Shown: positions 26,047 through 35,050 of the stretch, one piece after another
How positions within the stretch are numbered: the stretch's first letter is position 1
How the letters are laid out: each line of letters begins with the position of its first letter
NCBI GenBank assembly: GCA_041690495.1
Contig: JAWLHE010000003.1
Coordinates: 372,001-436,000, forward strand
DNA length: 64,000 nucleotides
Reading direction: 5' to 3'
Source: DATAAP01 sp041690495
GTDB lineage: Bacteria; Pseudomonadota; Alphaproteobacteria; CACIAM-22H2
Translations under genes and position numbers: made by a program
The notes under the pieces: generated by a model
The model's database searches: none
The model's input: only the letters and a program-made list of their open reading frames with translations
Told to the model about the DNA's origin: nothing

Positions 26047-26531
26047 AGCACGTGCGAATGGCCGCGATGGTCGATGTCGCGCTCGTACGAAAACCCGAGC
26101 TTTGTCATCACGCGCTGCGACGCGTGGTTGATGGTCATTGCGAAGCAGACGATGCTCCGCAGACCAAGCGCATTAAATCCGATCGGCAACAGCGCCCTCC
26201 CCGTCTCCGTCGCGAGGCCGACTCCCCAGCATCCCGGGACCAGCGCGTAGGCGAGTTCGATCTCCGGACGTCCTCCGATCTCCACGTGGCGCAGCCCGGC
26301 CCGCCCGACGAACCGCTGATCGGTCTTGTCCAACAGGACGTAAAGACCGAAACCATGCTCTACCCAATGCTGCAGATTGGTTTCGAGATACGCGCGCGTC
26401 GCGTCATCGGCGCGAACGCCGCCGAGCGTGGCCATGACTCGCGGATCGCGGTGCATCCGGCATAGGTCCGGTAGATGCGCGGCGCTCAGGCGCTCCGCTG
26501 CCAGCCGTTCAGTCTCGAAGCTGTCGAACAT
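26019..26531 (-). CDS. GNAT-family N-acetyltransferase (RimJ/RimL-like)
   Basis: About 170 residues from the ATG giving MFDSFETERLAAERL, a typical RimJ/RimL-like opening; ATGs farther upstream are possible but unlike the family. Core strands and the acetyl-CoA loop are seen in VGRAGLRHVEIGGRPEIELA, WGVGLATETGRALL and the C-terminal NHASQRVMTKLGFSYERD. It converges with the MBL-fold gene, the two coding ends overlapping by 28 bp. Substrate unknown. Confidence 0.85.
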   Translation of the reverse strand: MFDSFETERLAAERLSAAHLPDLCRMHRDPRVMATLGGVRADDATRAYLETNLQHWVEHGFGLYVLLDKTDQRFVGRAGLRHVEIGGRPEIELAYALVPGCWGVGLATETGRALLPIGFNALGLRSIVCFAMTINHASQRVMTKLGFSYERDIDHRGHSHVLYRLARSRT

Positions 26532-26769
26532 GTCGCGCTTGTGCCTCGGCGGAGACGCCACGTCCATAGCATCTGATAAGCCTTGCCGGACGATCGTTCG
26601 GGGCATCCGCCCGCGCGCACGCGCGAGCCTCCGTTGACGGGCGCGCGGACCGCGCATACAGTTGAAAACGAGACAGAGTGTTTCAATTCATCGCAAGTCT
26701 CACGGGGCAACCGGAGCACAAAACGGGGCGGAGCACCCCCTCCGCCCGTCACAAAGGGAGGTAAACAAG

Positions 26770-27897
26770 ATGACTGCAACATCCTGGCGGGTCATAGGCT
26801 TCGCAATCGGGGCCATCGCGCTCATGACTTTCGGCGCCCCGCAATCGGAAGCGCAGGAGAGGTTCCGCCTCAAGATGCAGACCGCGGTCCCCAGCACCGG
26901 ACCACACGCCGTCCTGCTGAAACGCTTTGCCGACAACCTCGATCGGATGTCCGGCGGCCGCCTCAAGGTCGAGGTCCTTCCCGCGGGCGCCGTCGTGGGG
27001 CCGCAGGAGATCGCCGATGCGGTCAGCAAGGGCCTCGTCGACATGGGCTATGCATGGACGCATTACTGGACCGGCAAGCATCCCGCCTCCGGCCTGTTCA
27101 GCGCGCCGATGAGCGGAGCCGGCACCGGCCTCGACCAGATGGGCCATCTCGCGTGGATGCAGCAGGGCGAGGGAAAGGAGCTCTACAGAAAGCTCTACCA
27201 GGACGTTCTCAAGCTCGACGTCGTCGCCTTCCAGGTCATTCCTGACGGGCCCGAGGCGCTTGGCTGGTTCAAGAAGCCGATCACATCTCTTGAGGAATTC
27301 CGCAAGATCAAGTTCCGCACCCCGCCGGGCCTGCCTGGACAGGTCTATACCGAGATGGGCGTCTCGGTGACCGGCCTGCCCGGGCCGGAGATTATCCCGG
27401 CCGCCGAGCGCGGCGTGATCGATGCCGGCGAATGGGTGAATCCCGCGTCCGACCTCGACATGGGCTTCCACGAAATCTTCAAATACTATTCCCTGCAGGG
27501 CCTGCACCAGGCGATCGACGTCGGCGACATCATCATCAATGGTACCGTGTGGAAGAAGCTTCCGCCCGATCTCCAGGCGATCGTCGAAGTCGCGTCCAAG
27601 GCTTCGATCACCGAGAGCCTGACCTACTTCGTGGCGGAGAACTCGAAGGCGCTGGACGTCCTCGTCAACAAGCACAAGGTGCAGCTCTTCACGCCGCCGG
27701 CCGACTACCCGCCGGCCTTCCTCAAGGCCGCCAACACGGTCCTCAGGGGCTACGAGGAGAAGGATCCCTTCTTCAAGGAAGTGGTCCAGTCGATGCGCGG
27801 CTTCGCCGACACGGCCGTTCCCTATCGCGTCGAAACCCTCAAGCAGTCGCTCTTCATGGGCGAAGCCGGGTTGCAGGTCTCGAAGGAAAAGAAATAG
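26770..27897 (+). CDS. dctP: TRAP transporter substrate-binding protein (DctP family)
   Basis: 375-residue periplasmic receptor. A signal peptide (about 1-28, ending QSEA) leads into FRLKMQTAVPSTGPHAVLLKRFADNLDRMSGGRL cut into typical DctP strands. The ligand-carboxylate Arg region is KIKFRTPPGLPGQ. GGAGG lies 8 nt before the ATG. Followed by a strong hairpin and then the two membrane subunits, the usual dctPQM order. This subgroup with GEWVNPASDLDMGFHEI resembles receptors for 2-oxo-acids such as monocarboxylates. Exact ligand unknown. Confidence 0.92.
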   Translation: MTATSWRVIGFAIGAIALMTFGAPQSEAQERFRLKMQTAVPSTGPHAVLLKRFADNLDRMSGGRLKVEVLPAGAVVGPQEIADAVSKGLVDMGYAWTHYWTGKHPASGLFSAPMSGAGTGLDQMGHLAWMQQGEGKELYRKLYQDVLKLDVVAFQVIPDGPEALGWFKKPITSLEEFRKIKFRTPPGLPGQVYTEMGVSVTGLPGPEIIPAAERGVIDAGEWVNPASDLDMGFHEIFKYYSLQGLHQAIDVGDIIINGTVWKKLPPDLQAIVEVASKASITESLTYFVAENSKALDVLVNKHKVQLFTPPADYPPAFLKAANTVLRGYEEKDPFFKEVVQSMRGFADTAVPYRVETLKQSLFMGEAGLQVSKEKK

Positions 27898-27915
27898 GTC
27901 GCTGAGAATCACGCA

Positions 27916-27951
27916 GGGGGAGCTGCCCGTCCGGAAACGGGCGGCTCCCCC
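27916..27951 (+). terminator. Intergenic hairpin between dctP and dctQ
   Basis: GGGGGAGCTGCCCGT and ACGGGCGGCTCCCCC form a 15-bp stem (one G-T) with a 6-nt loop, 19 bp after dctP. It is followed by GATCTTTG, with no long T-run. It probably acts as a partial terminator or RNA-stabilising element, making more receptor than membrane subunits, a pattern common for binding-protein genes. Confidence 0.5.
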
Positions 27952-27985
27952 GATCTTTGATGGGCCGGGCGATTTGGGGGCGTCA

Positions 27986-28534
27986 ATGGAGGAGGGGGTT
28001 ACGTATCCGCCGAACGTGCCGCCGCACATGGAGCGGCTGCTGCGGATCATCGACGCGATCAGCATTTGGAGCGGCAAGGCTTTCGCCTGGCTGGTCATCC
28101 CGCTGATGGGCGCGCTCGTCTACGAAGTGGTCGCGCGCTATTTCTTCTCCGCCCCGACCCATTGGGCCTTCGACATCACCTACATGCTCTATGGGGCGCA
28201 TTTCATGCTGGTGGCCGCCTACGGTCTCGCCAAGCACGACCACATCCGCACCGACTTCGTCTACCGGCTGATACCTGTCCGCTGGCAGGCGACGATCGAT
28301 GCCTGGCTGTATCTCCTGTTCTACATCCCTGCCCTTGTCGTCTTCCTCTGGGTGAGCACCGATTTCGCGATCGAATCCTGGATCCAGGGCGAGCGCAGCA
28401 ATCTGAGTCCGTGGCTGCCGCCGGTGTACCCGCTGAAGACGGCGCTGCCGGTCAGCGCGGCGCTGCTGCTCCTTCAAGGCGTATCGGAATTCCTCAAGAG
28501 CGCCTACGCCGCCAGAGCGGGGCGCTGGGAATGA
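27986..28534 (+). CDS. dctQ: TRAP transporter small permease subunit (DctQ)
   Basis: 182 residues with four transmembrane helices, in the DctQ pattern (ISIWSGKAFAWLVIPLMGAL, then YEVVARYFF and ARY-type residues conserved in the family). The start is the ATG at 27986, behind a G-rich Shine-Dalgarno; a TTG four codons upstream is less likely. The stop overlaps the dctM start as ATGA. It pairs with the large subunit to form a sodium-driven importer. Confidence 0.92.
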   Translation: MEEGVTYPPNVPPHMERLLRIIDAISIWSGKAFAWLVIPLMGALVYEVVARYFFSAPTHWAFDITYMLYGAHFMLVAAYGLAKHDHIRTDFVYRLIPVRWQATIDAWLYLLFYIPALVVFLWVSTDFAIESWIQGERSNLSPWLPPVYPLKTALPVSAALLLLQGVSEFLKSAYAARAGRWE

Positions 28535-29847
28535 GCCCGGAAATTCTCGGCCTCGGGATGGTCGGAGCCCTGTTCCTCGCCATCCTGCTCGGATTCCCGA
28601 TCGCGTTCACGCTGATCCTGCTCGGCCTCGTGGTCGGCTATATCGGCTTCGGCGATGTCGTCTTCTATCTGATGACGCTCCAGGTCTTCGGCGCGATGCG
28701 CGAATCCGTCCTGGCCGCCGTGCCGCTGTTCCTGTTCATGGGCTATCTGCTGGAACGCGCGGGCCTGATGGACCGCCTGTTCAACGCACTGCGGCTCCTG
28801 CTTGCCCCGGTGCGCGGCGCGCTCTATGCGACGACCGTCGTCGTCGCGACCCTGTTCGCGGCCGCAACCGGAATCGTCGGCGCGTCCGTCAGCATCATCG
28901 GCCTGATGGCGGTGCCGGTCATGCGGGCCGCCGGCTATGATACGCGCATGTCGGCCGGCACGATCACGGCCGGCGGCACCCTCGGCATCCTCATCCCGCC
29001 GAGCGTGATGCTGGTCGTGATGGGGCCGGTGCTGAGGGTCTCCGTCGTGCAGCTCTTCGCGGCGGCCATCATGCCGGGGCTGCTGCTGGCGGGGCTGTTT
29101 CTCGCCTACACGATGGGGCGCAGCTTCTTCAATCCCAAGCTGGGGCCGCCGCTGCCGGTCGAGATGAGGGCGAAGTCGCTCGCACCGGTCTTCAAGGAAA
29201 TGCTCATCGGCTTCATACCCCCGGCGGTCCTCGTCATGGCGACGCTGGGCACCATCATGTTCGGGCTCGCGACACCTACCGAAGGTTCCGCCATGGGCGC
29301 CTTCGGCTCTCTCCTCATGGTTCTCGCGTCCCGCAAGCTGAACTGGGAGCTGCTGAAGGAGGCCGTGTTCCGAACCGCGCGGACGTCCACGATGATCCTG
29401 GTGCTCGTCGCAGCGTCGAACTTCTTCGGCGCGGTCTTCTCGCGGCTCGGCACGCCAACCTATATCGCCGAGTGGCTGCTGACTTTCCAGCTGCCGCCGA
29501 CGATGTTCCTGCTGCTCGTGCTGCTGCTCATCTTCCTGCTCGGCTGGCCGCTCGAATGGGTGCCGATCGTCGTCGTGATCCTGCCGATCTTCCTGCCGCT
29601 GGTGAAGGAGCTCGGTTTCGACCTGGTCTGGTTCGGGACCCTGGTCGCCGTCACGCTGCAGACCGCATGGCTGTCGCCGCCGGTGGCGCTATCCGCGTAC
29701 TTCCTCAAGGGCGTGGTTCCGGACTGGGACCTGAAGGACATCTACATCGGCATGATCCAGTTCATGTTGCTGCAGATGATCGGCGTCGCGCTCCTGATCA
29801 TGTTCCCGCAGATCGCGCTCTGGCTGCCATCCGTGCTGTTCGATTGA
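28531..29847 (+). CDS. dctM: TRAP transporter large permease subunit (DctM)
   Basis: 438 residues with about twelve hydrophobic segments. The family motif regions are visible: LGFPIAFTLILLGLVVG, VPLFLFMGYLLERAG, GTLGILIPPSVMLVVMG and LATPTEGSAMGAFGSL. The Pro-rich re-entrant loops expected for DctM sit before helices 5 and 10. It forms the ion-coupled channel of the TRAP importer. The next gene begins 138 bp later and may or may not belong to the same transcript. Confidence 0.94.
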   Translation: MSPEILGLGMVGALFLAILLGFPIAFTLILLGLVVGYIGFGDVVFYLMTLQVFGAMRESVLAAVPLFLFMGYLLERAGLMDRLFNALRLLLAPVRGALYATTVVVATLFAAATGIVGASVSIIGLMAVPVMRAAGYDTRMSAGTITAGGTLGILIPPSVMLVVMGPVLRVSVVQLFAAAIMPGLLLAGLFLAYTMGRSFFNPKLGPPLPVEMRAKSLAPVFKEMLIGFIPPAVLVMATLGTIMFGLATPTEGSAMGAFGSLLMVLASRKLNWELLKEAVFRTARTSTMILVLVAASNFFGAVFSRLGTPTYIAEWLLTFQLPPTMFLLLVLLLIFLLGWPLEWVPIVVVILPIFLPLVKELGFDLVWFGTLVAVTLQTAWLSPPVALSAYFLKGVVPDWDLKDIYIGMIQFMLLQMIGVALLIMFPQIALWLPSVLFD

Positions 29848-29985
29848 ACCCTGCCGACATTGAAGCCGCGCCGAATGACCGCCACGCCATGCGGCGTTCT
29901 CCGGTCACGCGCCGAAAGCCCGGCTGTGGAACGTGCAGCTTCAGGGCCGCGTTCGCCTGACGAAGACATTGCACAGGAGGAGCGC

Positions 29986-30462
29986 ATGCAGCGGCGCATC
30001 AGGCTGACGCAGAATTTGCTGATCGGAACCGACCAGCCCAGCGACGCCGATCTCCAGGGCTTCGCACAGGAAGGCATCCGCTCCGTCATCGATCTGCGGC
30101 AGGACGGCGAGCCCGACCAGGCGCTGTCGCCCGTGGCCGAAGCGGAGGCGGCGCGGCGTTTCGAGCTTGCCTACAGGCACATACCCGTTGCGTTCGACCG
30201 GATCGATGCGGATGCGCTCGATCGCGTCCACAGCGAGCTCTCGCGTCTGCCGCAGCCCATCTATATCCACTGCGCCTCGGGCAAACGCGCGGGCACGCTC
30301 GCGCTCGTCCACCGCGCCGTCGTCGAGGGCCTTACCGGCGACGCGATGATGGCGCGGGCAGAGGAGCTCGGCTTTGCCTTCGGCAGCGACGAGTTCAAGG
30401 ACTTCATCAAGCGCTACGTGGACAGGCGCCAGTCGGCGCGCCGCTCGGTACCGGCGCACTAG
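29986..30462 (+). CDS. DUF442/TIGR01244-type phosphatase-like protein
   Basis: 158 residues. The dual-specificity-phosphatase-like active site is HCASGKRAGTLALVHR, matching the Cys-x5-Arg loop, preceded by PIYIHC. The N-terminal TQNLLIGTDQPSDADLQGFA is the conserved opening of the DUF442 (Blh/ETHE1-associated) family. AGGAGG lies 5 nt before the ATG. Often found as a domain fused to, or beside, persulfide dioxygenases, but none is adjacent here. Function unproven. Confidence 0.8.
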   Translation: MQRRIRLTQNLLIGTDQPSDADLQGFAQEGIRSVIDLRQDGEPDQALSPVAEAEAARRFELAYRHIPVAFDRIDADALDRVHSELSRLPQPIYIHCASGKRAGTLALVHRAVVEGLTGDAMMARAEELGFAFGSDEFKDFIKRYVDRRQSARRSVPAH

Positions 30463-30545
30463 GGAACCGGCGCCAAGCGTGTCCGTTTATAACCTTTGGC
30501 CGATCCGCTGGGGGTGCCGCCCAGCCGCGGCCGGAGGTGATGATC

Positions 30546-31664
30546 GTGGCCCGCGCACAACCGCAGCCCGCCCTGCCCGAATCGGCGCCGCAGCCGGCGT
30601 CTCCGCGCGCCGTCTGGCCGAAAGCCTCGCGCGGCGCCCTGATCATTCTGGCCGCGCTTGCCCTGATCTCGGCGTTGCATGTCGCGGGCCAGATCCTGAT
30701 CCCGGTGGCAGCGGCGATCGTCATCCAGTTCATGGTGGCGCCCGCGATGCGCCAGCTCTGCCGCTGGCACGTGCCGGTACCGCTGAGCGCCGCGATCATC
30801 ATCATCGGCCTCGCCGGCATGCTTGTCGCGGGAATCTATCATCTCGCCAGCCCGACGACGCAGTGGATGGACCGGATGCCGCAGGTCGCCGCCCAGATCC
30901 AGGAGAAGCTGCGCGTGGTGCGCGAGCCGGTGCAGCAGGTGCAGCAGGCTTCCGAGCAGGTCGAGAAGGCGACGACCGTGACCGGCGAGCGCCAGACGAT
31001 GCAGGTGACCCTCCGCCCGCCCGGCCTGCTCGAGCAGATCGCCGACGGCATCCAGCGCCTGCTGTTCGGACTCAGCGTGACGCTCATCGTGCTCTATTTC
31101 CTGCTCGCCACCGGCGACCTGTTCCGCCTCAAGCTGGTGCGCGCGATCCACCGCCTCGAGGACAAGAAGCGGGCATTGACGGTGCTGACCGACATCGAGC
31201 ACCAGGTCTCGGTATTCCTGTCCACCCAGACACTCATCAACATCGGACTTGGCGCCGTCGTCGCCGTCGTCGTCTGGGCGATGGGCGTGCCCAATCCGGT
31301 CCTGTGGGGTCTGATGGTGGCGCTCGCCAATTTCATTCCGTTCTTCGGCTTCATCATTGCCGCGAGCGTGCTGCTCGTCGTCGCGATGCTGTCGTTCGAC
31401 TCGTTCTGGTACGCGCTGATGGCGCCGGGTGCGTACGCCGCCATCAAGATCATCGAGAGCAACTTCATCAGCCCTAACATCCTCGGCCGCAGCCTCACCC
31501 TCAATCCGCTGGTCATCATCCTCAGCTTGCTGTTCTGGGGCTGGCTGTGGGGACCCGCCGGCGCGCTGCTGGCGGTGCCGATCCTCGTCATCGCCAAAAC
31601 GGTCTGCGAGAACATCGAGGGCCTGCACACGCTCGGGGACCTGATCAGCGGCGAGCGGAACTAG
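30546..31664 (+). CDS. AI-2E family transporter (PerM/TqsA-like)
   Basis: About 372-residue inner-membrane protein. Eight or so hydrophobic segments are arranged as an N-terminal pair, a soluble amphipathic region (about 110-165, containing QQVQQASEQVEKAT) and a C-terminal bundle with LWGLMVALANFIPFFGF and the ISPNILGRSLTLNPL motif of the family. GGAGG at 30533-30537 sits 8 nt before the GTG at 30546; ATG and GTG codons slightly upstream are alternatives. Substrate in this clade unknown. Confidence 0.88.
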   Translation: MARAQPQPALPESAPQPASPRAVWPKASRGALIILAALALISALHVAGQILIPVAAAIVIQFMVAPAMRQLCRWHVPVPLSAAIIIIGLAGMLVAGIYHLASPTTQWMDRMPQVAAQIQEKLRVVREPVQQVQQASEQVEKATTVTGERQTMQVTLRPPGLLEQIADGIQRLLFGLSVTLIVLYFLLATGDLFRLKLVRAIHRLEDKKRALTVLTDIEHQVSVFLSTQTLINIGLGAVVAVVVWAMGVPNPVLWGLMVALANFIPFFGFIIAASVLLVVAMLSFDSFWYALMAPGAYAAIKIIESNFISPNILGRSLTLNPLVIILSLLFWGWLWGPAGALLAVPILVIAKTVCENIEGLHTLGDLISGERN

Positions 31665-31791
31665 GCCGGCGGTTTCACCACCCATCGCCCGCTTGCGGCG
31701 GCAGAGCCGGCCCTGCTATCGCATGGTGCCCGCCCGGACGAGGTCGTCGGGACCCGTTCCGACGGATGGGCCTGGCAACGAGGCAATGCCG

Positions 31792-33393
31792 ATGGCGGAG
31801 GACCGCAAGACCGCAACGGAGAACACAGCCGAGGGCGGCTCGACCGACCCGGCCGCCCTCGGGGCCGAACGACGCTTCCAGCTGCTCGTCTCTGCGGTCA
31901 GCGACTACGCGATCTACATGCTGGACCTGAACGGCAACGTCACCAACTGGAACCTGGGGGCCGAGCGGATCAAGGGCTACACGGCCGACGAAATCGTCGG
32001 CCAGCACTTCTCGCGGTTCTATACGGAAGAGGACCGCCTGGAAAACCTGCCGAACGCCGGACTTCGCATCGCGGCGGAGGAGGGCCGCTACGAGAAGGAA
32101 GGCTGGCGGGTCCGAAAGGACGGCACGCGCTTCTATGCCAATGTCGTGATCGACCCGGTTCGCGACGAGCGCGGCAAGCTGATCGGCTTCGCCAAGATCA
32201 CGCGGGATATCACGCAGCGCAAGGAGGCCGAGCGCGCGCTCGAGCAGGCCCGCGAGGCGCTCCACCAGTCGCAGAAGCTGGAGATGGTCGGCCGCCTCAC
32301 TGGCGGCATCGCCCACGACTTCAACAATCTGCTGACGGTGATGGCCGGCAGCCTCGAAATCATCGCGCGCGAGCGGGACCCGGCTCGGCTTCCGCGCGTT
32401 CGCCGCCTTGCCGACAACGCGCTGCGCGCGGCCGAGCGGGCTGCGCAGCTTACCCAGCAGCTCCTCGCCTTCTCGCGCCGCCAGGCGCTCAATCCCCGGC
32501 CTGTCGATTGCAACGCGCTTATCGCCGATTTCCGTCCGATGCTGCGCCATGCCTGCGGCGAGTCGAGCCGCATCGAGGTGAAGCCCGCCCCGGATCTTTG
32601 GCCGGCCCATATCGATCCGGCCCATTTCGATGCCGCCTTGCTGAACCTGGCGGTCAACAGTCGCGACGCCATGCCGGGCGGCGGAACGCTCACGATCGAA
32701 ACCGGGAACGTCGAACTGTCCGCGAAAGAGGCATCGCGAATCGCTGACCTCGAGGCGGGACAGTATGTTCGCGTCTCGGTGCACGATACCGGCGAGGGCA
32801 TGCCGGAGGACGTGCGGGCACGCGCCGTCGAGCCGTTCTTCACGACCAAGGAGGTCGGACGCGGCACCGGCCTCGGCCTCAGCCAGGTCTACGGGTTCGC
32901 GCGCCAGTCCGGCGGCGATATCGTGATCGAAAGCAAGCCGGGACAGGGCACGAGCGTCCATCTTTACCTCCCGCGCTCGCACGAGATGCCGCACGCGCGG
33001 GCGGAATCGCGTCCGGGAGCGGCCAGCCCCGCGTCACGGGAAATCGTCCTGGTGGTCGAGGACAACGAGCCGGTTCTGGAGATCGCGATCGAGAACCTCG
33101 AGGAGCTCGGCTACGAGGTGATCAGCGCCCGGGACGGACCGCGCGCGCTGGCGATTCTGGAAAGCAGGCAGCGGGTCGACATCCTGTTCTCCGATATCGT
33201 CATGCCCGGCAACGTCAGCGGCATCGAGCTGGCCTACAGGGCGCGCCGGTTGCGCCCCGGTCTGCGCATCGTCCTCACCTCCGGCTATGCGGAAACCCTG
33301 CTCAACGAGCGCGGCCTGGTGTCGGATATCCCGATCCTCGTGAAGCCGTACCGCATCAGCGATCTCGCCGAGAAGATCCGCCGCAGCGGCTGA
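31792..33393 (+). CDS. PAS-containing hybrid histidine kinase
   Basis: About 533 residues with no membrane segment, so a cytoplasmic sensor. An N-terminal PAS/PAC domain (about 30-150, YMLDLNGNVTNWN and KITRDITQRK) is followed by HisKA with the phospho-accepting His in GGIAHDFNNLLTVM. The HATPase domain has NLAVNSRDAMPGGG, DTGEGMPEDV and GTGLGLSQVYG. A C-terminal receiver domain has the acceptor Asp in FSDIVMPG and Lys in VKPY. The ATG at 31792 has GAGG at 8-nt spacing. No cognate transcription factor is adjacent. Confidence 0.92.
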   Translation: MAEDRKTATENTAEGGSTDPAALGAERRFQLLVSAVSDYAIYMLDLNGNVTNWNLGAERIKGYTADEIVGQHFSRFYTEEDRLENLPNAGLRIAAEEGRYEKEGWRVRKDGTRFYANVVIDPVRDERGKLIGFAKITRDITQRKEAERALEQAREALHQSQKLEMVGRLTGGIAHDFNNLLTVMAGSLEIIARERDPARLPRVRRLADNALRAAERAAQLTQQLLAFSRRQALNPRPVDCNALIADFRPMLRHACGESSRIEVKPAPDLWPAHIDPAHFDAALLNLAVNSRDAMPGGGTLTIETGNVELSAKEASRIADLEAGQYVRVSVHDTGEGMPEDVRARAVEPFFTTKEVGRGTGLGLSQVYGFARQSGGDIVIESKPGQGTSVHLYLPRSHEMPHARAESRPGAASPASREIVLVVEDNEPVLEIAIENLEELGYEVISARDGPRALAILESRQRVDILFSDIVMPGNVSGIELAYRARRLRPGLRIVLTSGYAETLLNERGLVSDIPILVKPYRISDLAEKIRRSG

Positions 33394-33529
33394 GCGTGTC
33401 GGCGCACCTGAGACGTCTCGGCGGGTCCGCGCCGCAGCATCGACAGAGCGGCGCGGCAAACAGCGGCGCCGGTGTCATGGCAACCCGGGTGGAGGCGATG
33501 TCACGCAGCGCGCCGCGGGCGGACGGCAT

Positions 33530-34027
33530 TCAGGTCTTCACGGCAAACGTCACCAGCAGCTCGAGCGGAGCGTTGAGCGGCAGCACCGAGACGCCGCAGG
33601 CGCTCCGCGCGTGCATGCCGCGCGCCCCGAGCACATGGACCAGCAGGTCGGACGCACCGTCGAGCACCGCCGGCTGCTCCGTGAAGCCGGGGGCGCTCGC
33701 GACAAAACCGTCGAGCCGCAGCAGCCCGACGAGATTTTCGAAGCCGCCCAGCAGCCGGTCGAGCTGGCCGAGGATGTTGAGGGCCGCCGCCCGCGCCGCT
33801 TCCCTGCCCTGCCCGATGTCGAGGTCGCGTCCGAGCAGGCCCGTATAGAGCGCCTTGCCGTCGCGCACCGGCATCTGCCCCGACAGGAAGCCCACACCCT
33901 GCCGCACGACACCGCGACAGTACGTTCCCATCGGATCGGGCGGCACCGGCAGGGTGAGGCCGAGCTGCTTCAGGCACGCTTCCACCGTCGCAGCGTCCCC
34001 CTTCGGCTGGACGGACGCGCGGTTCAT
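33530..34027 (-). CDS. RidA/YjgF-family protein
   Basis: 165 residues of the RidA fold, longer at the N-terminus than classical RidA. The conserved Arg of the active site is in HARSACGVSVLPLNAPLELL, with the Glu after it. RidA proteins hydrolyse reactive enamine/imine intermediates from PLP enzymes. The start overlaps the stop of the SDR gene as ATGA, so the pair is likely co-expressed and may share a pathway with unstable amino or oxo intermediates. Confidence 0.87.
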   Translation of the reverse strand: MNRASVQPKGDAATVEACLKQLGLTLPVPPDPMGTYCRGVVRQGVGFLSGQMPVRDGKALYTGLLGRDLDIGQGREAARAAALNILGQLDRLLGGFENLVGLLRLDGFVASAPGFTEQPAVLDGASDLLVHVLGARGMHARSACGVSVLPLNAPLELLVTFAVKT

Positions 34028-34851
34028 GGCCGCGGCTCCCCGTTTGCCGCCCCCTGCAGCCCCAGCGGGAAGCTCGGGTCCATCAGCGATGTACCGCCGT
34101 CGACATGAATGGTCTGGCCGGTCAGGTAGTCGGCATGGCGGGTACTGAGCAGCGCCACGACATTGCCGATGTCATCATGCGTCGCGAATCGCCGCATCGG
34201 AACCCAGCCGCCCGCGGCCCACGCCTTCAGCTCTTCCAGTGCTGCGGGCGGCAGGCCGTTGATGACCGAATCCTCGGTGATGCCGGGGCTGACCGCGTTG
34301 ACCGTGATGCCGCGCGGAGCCAGCAGCACCGCGTAGTAGCGCACCAGGCTCTCGACAGCGGCCTTGGCCGCGCCCATCGGCGCCCAGGGCTGCCAGCTGC
34401 CGGTCCTGGCGCTCGGCGCATAGGTGATGGCAAAGACGCGGCCGGCATCCTTCATCAGCGGCAGCGCGTTGCGCACCTCGAGATGGAAGGCGCGGCTCTG
34501 CGCGGCGAAGGCGTGCTCGAATTTTTCGACAGGGATGGTGTCGAGCGGCTCGAAGAAAGTCGCAAGCTCCGGGCGCGCGTTGCTCACGAAGATATCGAGG
34601 CCGCCGAACGCCTCCCCGACCTTGCGGAACAGCCGCTCGATGTGCTCGGGCCTGCTCTGGTCGTACTGGATTGCCAGCCCGCGCGCCCCGAGGATGTGAA
34701 GCTCCTCGAGTACCCTTTCCGCGGCCTCGCGGCGCTCGAAGTAGGTGACGGCAACCTGCCTGGCACCGGCCTCCGCCAGCTTGCGCGCGATGCCTTCACC
34801 GATGCCGCGCGAGGCGCCGGTGACGAGGGCCGTGGTTCCGATGAGACGCAT
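34024..34851 (-). CDS. SDR-family protein lacking the catalytic tyrosine
   Basis: 275 residues from the ATG giving MRLIGTTALVTGASRGIG, the NAD(P)-binding glycine motif. The fold is complete, with FVSNARPE in place of the usual NNAG and a C-terminal LTGQTIHVDGG. The active-site region reads WAPMGAAKAAVESLVRYYA. The Lys is kept, but Met stands where YxxxK needs Tyr, and Trp stands where the Yx6K spacing of FabL-type enoyl reductases needs it. Overall it looks FabL-like. It may be a divergent reductase or a binding protein. Divergent from the LysR gene. Confidence 0.85.
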   Translation of the reverse strand: MRLIGTTALVTGASRGIGEGIARKLAEAGARQVAVTYFERREAAERVLEELHILGARGLAIQYDQSRPEHIERLFRKVGEAFGGLDIFVSNARPELATFFEPLDTIPVEKFEHAFAAQSRAFHLEVRNALPLMKDAGRVFAITYAPSARTGSWQPWAPMGAAKAAVESLVRYYAVLLAPRGITVNAVSPGITEDSVINGLPPAALEELKAWAAGGWVPMRRFATHDDIGNVVALLSTRHADYLTGQTIHVDGGTSLMDPSFPLGLQGAANGEPRP

Positions 34852-35050
34852 GACCGCCACTCCTTTCCTTGCCGGGCGCAAATGGACGCGCTGTTCCTGC
34901 GCATGAGATAGGGCCGGCGCGCGGCGCGGCGGTAGGGCCGGATCGCACAAAACCGTTTTGCCGACCCGGCAAAAGCCTCTCCCGCCCGCGCGGCGCACCT
35001 GCGGTTGCGCTATGATGCGGCGAGTCCCGCGATCGCGCCGGTGCCCCATA

